Origin: Goniomonas avonlea
Taxonomy: Eukaryota > Cryptophyceae > Goniomonadida > Goniomonadaceae
Reading direction: 5' to 3'
Assembly: GCA_003573635.1 (NCBI GenBank)
Contig: QUTJ01031677.1
Span: 1 to 14,784 of the forward strand
Length of the DNA stretch: 14,784 nt
In this document: positions 7,765 through 14,784 of the stretch, piece by piece
Layout: each line of letters starts with the position of its first letter
How positions within the stretch are numbered: position 1 is the first letter of the stretch
Notes under the pieces: model-generated
The model's database searches: none
Seen by the model: only the letters and a program-made list of their open reading frames with translations
What the model was told of the DNA's origin: nothing
Program-made: the position numbers and the translations under genes

Positions 7765-10700
7765 TCATGCTGCCAGCATGGAAGTAAGCTTCTCGTTCTT
7801 GGTACACTCCTGCGCAGTGTTGTCAATGTCAGCAGTGACATTTTCGCTTGCGTACAGCCCGTGCTATCAAAGCACGATGGTAGTCACTTCTTGTGACACA
7901 CGTCAAAACACACCTCTTGGAACTCTTTGACGGCTTTGAAGTACAGCCGCTGCTTCTCCATCAGCTTATTGTGGGAGTCGTTAAGTTCATCTCTGGTGTT
8001 CTTTTCGTCACCAAGTTTGGACTCAAGCTTGGCCAGCGAGTCAGTGACGCCCTTTTTGATGTTCTCGATGGAGTCCACAAACCGTTCCCTGCGCCACTTG
8101 TTATTCGCACAGCAACCAGCTCTTGGCAGTGACAAAGGAGGTTGGGACACGGAGGTTGATGGCAGTGCAGATTAAGGTGCTAATGTCCCACCGTCCAGGT
8201 TCAGAGGTCATGGATTTCGTGTAGTTCTCAAATATGGAGTTGAGCACGGAAATTTCCTTCACGAGGTACTTCTTGGTATCGGTGAGCGAATTGTACTTGG
8301 CATAGTACCGTCGAGTTTCCTCAAGTTTGGCAGCCACCTGCGGGTATCGAATGTCCGTCACAGGAAGCAATCTACAGAGGCTGCAGTGCAACGAGACAAC
8401 ACGACAACACGAGCCACACACACAGAGGCGAACCTGTTCGTAGAGCTCGACAAAGCGACGTTCATATTGCACGAGCTCGGTGCTCGTTGGGATCTCGTCA
8501 ATTTTGCGTTTGATTCTCTGCCGACCATGGATAAGTTTCGCCCCATGACACCTCAACGATGGGAGAGTGAGCGGCGGTGAGAAAGGACCCCCGAAGTCAT
8601 GGGAAGTTAGTTGGAAGAGTACACACGAGGAATGTCATGTAGAGTGAGGTTTGGGACAGGACACTTCCACCAATGAGGTGGGACCAGGAGTCAGCCATGT
8701 AAGCACCGGTGAGGTTGGAACAGGACACGTAGAGTGATCAGGACACAGGGCTAGAGTGGCTGGCACAGGCAATGCCGAGTGAGGTTGGCACAGGACGCCA
8801 CCACGCACTGCACCCGACACTGCACGGCTGCGGACCTGCGCCTCCTGAGTCTTCTTGGCCAGCAGTTGCCGCAACTTCTGCAATTTCACGGTCTCGCTCG
8901 CATACAGCTCCTCCACGCGCAACAAACGTTGCATCTCATCTTCCGGTCTGCTCTGCCAGTAAGTCCCAGCTTCCGCACACTGCAACCATGGAATAACTCA
9001 CAAAGGCGCGGCTTCGAGCTCAGCGATTTTGCCTTGGAGATCAACCATTTGACGCTTGCAGTTTTGTTTGAACTGTTCTTCCTGCTGCTTGAGATTGTCG
9101 TTGAGGGTCACCAGCTTCATCAATTTCTCCAAGTCCTTGGCGTTCTGCGAGGCTTGTGTCACCAAATACGCCCAGTCTCGACATCGCACACCTCAGGTGT
9201 CTCCATAGCCTTGAGCTTCTCAATCTCAGCTTGGATTCGCTCACTCTGTGCCAACTTCTTTTGTAGAGCCGCAGTGAGCGTTGCGGCTTGCTCCGCGGTC
9301 TCTCCTTTTGCAGCCTTGGCTTGCAAGTACTTGCTGCGCACAAATTGTCACCTCCAATTCGACAAGACAATCTAACCCTACGTTTTGAGAATTTTGACCT
9401 GACGCTGGAGCGCAGCCATTTCTCGTTTGTGCGCCTCTAGGGCACCGCGTGCCTCTCCAGGGCCGCTCGTCTCTGTTGTTCCAGTCATCCTCACGTGCTC
9501 CTCGTATTCCGCAGCAGCCTGCATTTGCGTCCGTCAGCCTTTGCATGATTGCACATGGTTTTTCAACTCTCATCCCCCGGATGACCAACCGATCGAGTTG
9601 CCACGACCACTCACTCACCTTGCGAATTTCGTCGGCTTGCATTCCCACAAGGTTGCCAAGCTTGCTACCGGATACCCCCTTGTCCGACTGCACTGAGCTC
9701 ATACTGGCCATCATTGCCTTGATACGTCGCTCTTCCTCCTCCGCTGCAGCTCCTCTCCCACTGCCACCAGGTCCCGACGTGTCACCTCCTCCATCACCGT
9801 CACCGCCGGTACTGCCACTAGAACCGCCGGCACTACCACCAACTGCACTTCCAGAGTCGCCTGGTCCGCCTTTCATGGAAGACGCTCCAGATCCCTGAAA
9901 TAGGCATCAAACTTGCAGTTTGGCTGAGGTGTTCGACTCAAGTACCTTTTTGCCTGACGCTTTGTCATCTCCACGGCTGGTCTTGACATCACGGCCATAC
10001 TCGAGTAGAACACACTGCACGTGGGCGACCTCATCAAGAGTTCTCTCGTCACTCCTCCGAAAATGGCGAGCTGGTTTGTAATGGGCCAAGACTTCGTTCA
10101 AAAATGGTACAGAAGTCTGCACCGGTGTCAGATGCCAGATCAGTTAATTCATCCTCTGGGCGTGCCTGTTTTCGCTGCTTGAATTCAGCGTCTTCTGGTG
10201 TGACGTGGTGGCGATTGAACTGCAACTCGGAGAATCGCCGAATCTGTGCTCCTCGCTCTTCGCGAGTGGAGATGACCTGACGAGACTTTAAGCCGCGTAT
10301 ATGAAACACAAGAACCAACCTGCTTCACCAACCACTGGAACACTGGGAACATACTTTTGAAATCCAAACCGCGGATTTGATGGGTTTGCAGTGGAGAAGG
10401 GCAGCTGGGAAAGTCCCTGAGCAAAAAGGGAAGAAGAAGAAAAAAACGCACCGAACTTTGGAAAGAGCCGCAACTATGTTTTCACCCAGTTTACTGTCAA
10501 AGTTGCCATAAGAAACACACCAAGAAATGAAAGCTTACATTTTGTGGCCAAGTGTCATCTCTTCATCGAAGTGAAGATCGACGTCGACGTCGACATTGCT
10601 GTTTTGGTCAACAACCAGCACACACACAAAATAATCGAACCTTGCCATGAGGCACCAAGCGAGGCCCCCAAGCATTTTGTCAAAAGGAGGGAGCGCTGGA

Positions 10701-10924
10701 ATTCGAGCACGGAAGTACCTGCGCTCTGTCAGAACTGTGCGATTAGACCCGCGAACACACCCTGCAGCGACGAGCATCTCACATATTTCATCGTGAGCCC
10801 CCTGAAAAACAAGTCAAAATTACATTCGAAAACTTCTATGTGGAGCGGTTACCCGCAACTCGGAAATTGTCTCCTTGGACGAGTCCTTGGACAGGTGCAA
10901 GTCGGTGTCGGCGCCACCGAACAT
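7765..10924 (-). CDS. CCDC93: CCDC93, COMMD/CCDC22/CCDC93 (CCC) complex subunit
   Basis: CCDC93 pairs with CCDC22 in the CCC complex, which works with Retriever and WASH in endosomal cargo recycling (family knowledge). Seventeen exons join in phase into 643 residues, close to the human length of about 630: 10853-10924, 10761-10801, 10641-10718, 10539-10598, 10452-10493, 10320-10416, 10166-10276, 9946-10116, 9619-9894, 9382-9518, 9192-9333, 9002-9144, 8836-8947, 8434-8517, 8192-8337, 7914-8088, 7765-7809. The N-terminal calponin-homology-like domain shows [38 protein letters not shown] and [10 protein letters not shown]. The hallmark YKPARHF...VLLEYGR follows. Exon 9 inserts a Gly/Ser-rich linker. 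The rest is coiled coil with [19 protein letters not shown] and [17 protein letters not shown]. The last exon restores the family-like end [14 protein letters not shown]. Most introns are 35-104 nt; one is 318 nt and repeat-bearing; one is GC-AG. Confidence 0.93.
8518..8835 (-). other. Enlarged CCDC93 intron with degenerate repeats
   Basis: At 318 nt this is the longest intron of the gene; the others are 35-104 nt. On the plus strand it holds copies of a GTGAGGTTGGRACAGGAC-like unit at about 8645, 8676, 8711 and 8780, spaced 31, 35 and 69 bp, so about 33 bp per unit with one missing or decayed copy. The flanking exons join in phase 0 (...TQEAQ | RIKRKIDE...). Confidence 0.7.
10117..10165 (-). 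other. GC-AG intron in CCDC93
   Basis: The transcript reads CAG|GCACGC...GGTGCAG|ACT, 49 nt, with a TTAACTGAT branch-like motif inside. With this intron removed, the protein runs [20 protein letters not shown] and on to YKPARHF, keeping the same spacing as animal CCDC93. No GT donor gives that result; a competing 31-nt GT-AG choice leaves an unrelated insertion. Confidence 0.7.
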
Positions 10925-11046
10925 TGTTGTCGCTGTCCTTGACAAATGACGCAGGCTGTAACACCGCTCATACAACAAGAGAGTCTGACAGTATCGCGTT
11001 CCCGTTACCGGTACTCTTTGTCTTTCGGTGATGGGCCACTGATGGC
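10925..11046. promoter_or_regulatory. 122-bp bidirectional promoter, CCDC93 / NEK kinase
   Basis: Only 122 bp separate the two divergent ATGs (10924 minus, 11047 plus), so both 5' UTRs and both core promoters must share this space unless upstream non-coding exons exist. No TATA box is visible. A CATGCAG lies across the NEK start codon and could be read as an acceptor, so an upstream leader exon cannot be excluded. Confidence 0.6.
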
Positions 11047-14000
11047 ATGCAGGGGGCCACAATCAAGGACTTCACAAACCTCTCTGAGCTTGCAAGAGGG
11101 CCTGCTGGGATTGTCTACCGAGCGATACATAAACCAACCTCAAAGCATGTTGTGTGTTCTGTGCATGTTTGGTTCTCGATCTCACGTATGCAGGTGCTCA
11201 AGGAGAGAAGACGTGCCGAAGGCTGCAAGTTCGGTGATATAATGCGAGAGGTTAAACTCCTCAGTCAGCTAGATCATCCGAACATTATCAAGTGCTTTGG
11301 TGCGCAAAACATGCCAAGTTTTCATTCCTGAGCAACAACCCAGGGTTCTTTTGGCATCAAAACCACGCTCTCTACATTGTCCTGGAGTGGGCTGAGCACG
11401 GTGATTTGAGCCAAATCGTGGAGCGGGCCAAGAGACAAAACAAGTATCCGAACACGTTGTGTTTAGTAGTGGGTGGTTTGTTGAGCTTCCTGAACGCCAT
11501 AGTCCCCTCAAAGAAGACCGCGTCTGGAAGCTCTTCATGCCTCTGTGCAACGCTTGTGTCTACTTGCACGCTCAAGGCATCGTGCACCGTGCGTAATCTG
11601 TTTTTGTCTGAGATACAAGTTGATTGTGAATGGCAGGCGATTTGAAGACTATGAACGTGTTTATCACTGCCAGTGACACCATTAAGGTCAGCCTTTTCTG
11701 AATCAAGAATGTCAATAATTATTTGTAATTTGTCTTGTTTGCAGTTGGGTGATTTCGGGGTCGGGCGACAACTCTCAGAAAATACACAGCTGCTTGAGAC
11801 CGTGTATGGGACGCCACTCTACTTGGTGCGTTGGTATTTTGAAGAAATTGCCTTCTTACGCTCGCAGAGTCCGGAGCTTTGTGCCAACGAGTCTTACAAT
11901 GAGAAAACTGACGTTTGGTCCCTTGGTGTGATCTTGTAAGTCATGTTTGATTGCTCTCGAATCTGGTTTGCTCTTCCTATGTGACTTCTGATGGACAACG
12001 TAACCTGCACAGGTTCGAGCTGGCGGCACTCAAGCATCCCTTTTCCGGACGGAACATTGTTGTGCGTACATTGTTGAACGGTCCTTTTTATTGGAAGCAT
12101 TGCTGTGCCTCTGAGACGCAACATTTGTGAGTGTTCGGTCAGGTGTCTTTGGAAAGTGGCGAGCGAGAGCGAGATGTTGAAGGCTCGGGATAAGACGTCT
12201 TCGGACAGTGCCAAACACCTGTGTAGACCACTTTCTCGAATAGGAGTTTTTCCGATCCTCGTGGCAGCCTGTGTCTCACATAGTACTTGAGTCGCATCCT
12301 GTCGACCTTCCTTGAAACGCGCCTCGAGAGTTGTTGAGTCGCACCCTGTCGACCACTCCCTTTCCTTGAAATGTGTCGCACATAGTTCTTGAGTCGCACC
12401 CTGTCGACTTTCCTTTAAATGTGTCATGCATAGTTTTTGAGTCGCACTCTGTCCGATGAATGTGCCTCGAAAGGCAACTTGGGTTGCTCGTTATTTGGAC
12501 CCCTGCCTTGAATTGCGTGACAAATAGTTCTTGAGTTGTTCCCAGTTGAGACCCCTTCCTTGAATTGTGTCTCAAATGGTACTTGAATTGCTCCCTGTTT
12601 GACCTTGTGTCTCAAATAGTTCTTGAGTTGTTTCCTGTTTAGACCCGTACTTGAATTGCTCCCTGTTTGGACCCCTTCCTGGAATCGTGTCCCAAATGGG
12701 ACTTGAGTTGCTCCCTGCGCCTCAAATGGGTCTTCATCTGAAACATGTTGTTGGATTCAGCGTCTTCGTACCCTGTTTGGGCTCCGCCAGTTAACTGATG
12801 AAGGAGCAGGAACTTGCTCGCAACATCACTTCAGGCCGTGTGCCGCCCCTGCCCCCGACGTGCTCCCCGAGCCTTACCACTGCAGTTGTGCGCCATCCCA
12901 TTTCTTTTCTCTCTCCTTCTTCACCATTCTATCTCCTCTCTGAGCCCTGCCACTACAGCGCTGCTCCCTCCACGTTTTTCACCCTTTCTTTCACCATGCC
13001 AGCTCCCTGTCACAGTTTTGCGCTTGCATCAAGTGTTCGCTCGTGGCACGACATTCGATTTATTGCAATCACGCGGCACCACAGGCCACTCTCTTGCAAC
13101 GAAACCCAACCCGGCGGCCGTCCGTGAAAGACTTTGTCGACATGATGGTGAGTCCTGCAACCTCCCTCCACGCACGACGTGCGCGCAATGGGACTGATGC
13201 GTGTACAGTCGAGAAGGGGAGTGACGGGCGCGGCCTCTGGATTGGATGCCCGCTCCCCCCAAAAGGAAGCTCCCCCCGAGGTGCTGCAGGATTTGGATTC
13301 TTTTATCTTAACCTGGGGACATTCACTCACCGATCTTCACAGCGACCAGACATAATTTTTGGGCGAGAGGGTTGTGATAATCGTGATGAACGGGATGCAT
13401 CGAGGCCTGCGCGCCCATTACAAGCTTGGGCACCCTCTCCTTCTGTGCGCTCCCCACACCAATTATCCATTACATGCTTGAGTACCGTCTCTTTGGCCAC
13501 TTGTGGAGCCCCATCTGTCACTGCCCGCTTCTCTGCAAGCTCTCGCCACTGCCGAGCACTTCAAGCTTCCCCGCCCCCAATCGATTTCTATGCCTTTTCG
13601 CTCTTAGCTTGCCACGTGGTGTGCCTTGTCAGACTTGCTGAACAGTTGTTCCATGTTGACGCAGGACAATCTCGAGACAGGCCAGTTAAATGGGAACAAC
13701 GGTCGGCATCACGGCGCGCGTCCAACGAGGGGGGCGCAGTCTGACACGAGGGGTCATGGGTGTCCGAATAGCCAGAGGGATGCTGGCACGAACCGAATCT
13801 GGGCCAATGAACGACCGAACCTAAAAGGCGACAATGAGCAAAGTGGGGGTTCAGGCAGCAAGGCCAGAGCCCAACAGGAATGTCATGACGGTGGGCCGGA
13901 CGTAAGTCGTGACCGTAACGGTCGTGATCGTGTCCCGGGTCGTGACGATGTCTCGGGTCATGGACGTGTCTTGGGTCGCGACGGTCGCGACGATGTCGCA

Positions 14001-14561
14001 AGTCGTGAACGCGTCGCCGGTCGTGACGATGTCGCAGGTCGTGACATTGGGCTTTCAGGTCGCTCTCGAAGCAATTTTGCCCCTGATCGGTTCCCCGGAG
14101 GTGAACGGGCGGCAGGAAAGCCCAGTGGCCCGAGCGTAAGCTCTTGTGGCCTGGCTCGTGCCGGTGCTGGTGCTCGCGTTCGTGTGGAAGTGGCGCCAAT
14201 CCAAGTTGGTGAGGAGCCACTCGTCTGCTCCAGCCACGGGGGTGTGGGACGTCCTGCCTCTCGCATTGACAACGATGTCTCCAACCAGGGTGGCCACGGG
14301 GGTGGTTTTGCCGCTCGTATTGACAGTGAGGAGGTGAACGGGGTGGGCACCAGGGGGCACAGTGAAGAGGTGCATGGGCCTGGCGGTGGCAGGGGACGCG
14401 ATGTGGTGTTCGACCGGTGGGCAGAGGAGCTGAGGGCCGATCCCCTCGCGGTTGCTGTGCGGGCCAAGCACGGTCCCTCACGTGACCGTGGTCACGCAGT
14501 GCGAAGGGCGCAGCCTGATCGCATGAAGCAACGAGGACATGGTGCCGTCCTGCTGCGGCAG
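11047..14561 (+). CDS. NEK-family Ser/Thr kinase with disordered R/D/G-rich tail
   Basis: Eleven exons join in phase: 11047-11151, 11194-11299, 11344-11443, 11503-11588, 11637-11686, 11745-11825, 11868-11935, 12013-12061, 12810-12887, 13085-13147, 13665-14561. The first ten give a complete 262-residue kinase domain. It has Gly-loop LARGPAGIV (first Gly replaced by Ala), VVLK with catalytic K38, alpha-C E54, HPNIIKCFG, LYIVLEWAEHGDLS, HRDLKTMN (132-139, split by intron 4), LGDFGVGR with DFG 152-154, GTPLYLSPEL and LLQRNPTRRPS. The pattern is NEK1/3/5- or NEK6/7-like; such kinases act at cilia, centrosomes or spindles. It appears catalytically intact. The last exon encodes about 299 residues of disordered Arg/Asp/Gly-rich tail. 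A CAG|GTCAGT donor at 14562 suggests the gene continues beyond the window, although the frame is open to the end. Early introns are 42-77 nt; three late introns are 748, 197 and 517 nt. Confidence 0.88.
12062..12809 (+). other. Enlarged 748-nt intron of the NEK gene
   Basis: It joins ...HPFSGRNIV to ELARNITSGRVPPLP, which together make the uninterrupted kinase C-lobe. The donor is GTGCGT and the acceptor follows TTAACTGAT...GAGCAG. It is over ten times longer than the typical intron here and is largely filled by the repeat at 12286-12715. Confidence 0.75.
12286..12715 (+). repeat. Degenerate minisatellite of about 52 bp, about 10 copies
   Basis: Each unit begins near TTGAGTCGCACCCTGTCGAC or a TTGARTTGCTCCCTGTTTG variant, followed by CCTTCCTTGAA and a GTGTCTCAAATAGTTC-like end. 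Unit starts lie near 12286, 12334, 12389, 12437, 12479, 12531, 12583, 12623, 12651 and 12703, with spacing of mostly 40-55 bp. The left copies are GC-richer (GTCGAC), the right copies have drifted toward GTTTGGAC. It is intronic and non-coding. Confidence 0.85.
13148..13664 (+). other. 517-nt NEK intron
   Basis: The donor is ATG|GTGAGT at the end of the kinase domain. The acceptor follows TTGCTGAAC...GACGCAG at 13664, a good branch-acceptor pair. The body is C/T-rich without an obvious repeat. Open frames inside (for example 13426-13641) show no recognisable protein. Confidence 0.7.
13890..14062 (+). repeat. Coding GRD/RV repeat in the NEK tail
   Basis: The DNA repeats GGTCGTGACGATGTC with variants, spaced roughly 24-36 bp and always in frame. 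It encodes blocks such as GRDDVSGHGRV, GRDGRDDV and ASRERVAGRDDVAGRD. It alternates basic and acidic residues and should be unstructured. The strongly C/G third positions also leave a long minus-strand frame open. Confidence 0.75.
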
Positions 14562-14588
14562 GTCAGTCGCTCCGCTGTCAAATTGCTG

Positions 14589-14784
14589 ACACTACTCCAC
14601 ACTTCCACACCTCTCCACACCTGTCGATGCACCACTCCACACACCACTCCACCCTTCCACACCACGGCACACCACTGCACAACCACTCCACCCCTCCACA
14701 CCACGGCACACCACTGCACACCACTGCAATGCACGCCGTTACGCTGCACACACCACTGCACACCACTGCACACCACCAGTGCCT
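14589..14784. repeat. CACACCACTGCA-type minisatellite, runs off the window
   Basis: Tandem, imperfect 10-13 bp units (CACACCACTGCA, CCACACCACTCCA, CTTCCACACC) fill the last 196 bases and continue past the end. It follows a likely donor (14562), so it is probably intronic. The NEK frame is nevertheless open through it and would read His/Thr/Pro/Cys-rich sequence. Confidence 0.85.

Noticed and set aside
10185-10451. Separate small proteins suggested by unspliced CCDC93 frames
   Set aside because: These pieces join in phase through short introns into one conserved protein, so they are exons with retained intron sequence rather than genes.
12139-12615. Repeat-derived minus-strand frames with MRLKNYVRH-like peptides
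   Set aside because: These come from reading the intronic tandem repeat. Stops and frame shifts occur between units and there is no start context.
12286-12715. CRISPR array
   Set aside because: The repeats are degenerate and contiguous without constant-length unique spacers, and lie in a eukaryotic intron. It is a minisatellite.
13588-14481. 297-residue minus-strand frame rich in His, Asp and Arg
   Set aside because: It is the complement of the in-frame GRD repeat exon. The plus frame continues the kinase in phase after a good branch and acceptor, so the minus frame is a by-product of composition.
1-14784. Frameshifted pseudogenes (NEK, CCDC93, ZC3H15 all appear broken between frames)
   Set aside because: Every frame change coincides with donor and acceptor motifs and restores conserved family sequence with correct phase, so these are introns and not decay.

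Overview
This window is nuclear DNA of a eukaryote, probably a unicellular protist or alga. It is gene-dense. Conserved proteins are cut by many tiny introns, mostly 35-60 nt, with GT (two GC) donors, AG acceptors and CTRAC/TTAAC-like branch motifs close to the acceptor. There are no operons, Shine-Dalgarno sites, tRNAs, rRNAs, CRISPR arrays or transposons. The lineage cannot be fixed from sequence alone. A full CCDC93 (a CCC-complex gene absent from most fungi), a NEK kinase and a PHD-BAH protein argue against a yeast-like fungus.

Layout, left to right: (1) pyrimidine-rich low-complexity DNA, 1-66; (2) a small secreted, probably GPI-anchored protein on the minus strand, 489-1034; (3) a WD40-like protein with an embedded SAP motif on the plus strand, 1349-2887; (4) the DRG-family regulatory zinc-finger protein ZC3H15/DFRP1 (Tma46 family) on the minus strand, 4995 down to 3478 or beyond, with an unresolved 3' end full of repeats; (5) a PHD finger plus BAH domain chromatin reader on the plus strand, 5616-7476; (6) a complete CCDC93 orthologue on the minus strand, 10924-7765, rebuilt as 17 exons and 643 residues; (7) a NEK-family kinase on the plus strand from 11047, whose catalytic domain is rebuilt from ten small exons and followed by a long disordered R/D/G-rich tail that reaches the right-hand repeats.

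The six genes alternate strand without exception: three divergent pairs (gaps of about 314, 620 and 122 bp) and two convergent pairs. The 122-bp gap between CCDC93 and the NEK kinase is a natural bidirectional promoter. The products do not form one pathway. They cover cell surface, chromatin, translation/DRG GTPase control, endosomal recycling and kinase signalling.

The main oddities are: a 105-nt, stop-free, in-frame segment with GTGAGT...CAG ends that is exactly the SAP motif of the WD protein (an exitron candidate); two GC-AG introns with the same CAG|GCACG donor; frequent C at donor +4; degenerate minisatellites inside the few enlarged introns; and a telomere-repeat palindrome in a divergent promoter. 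I found no clear new multi-gene system. Exon boundaries are hand-built from reading frame, splice motifs and remembered family alignment, and have not been tested by computation.
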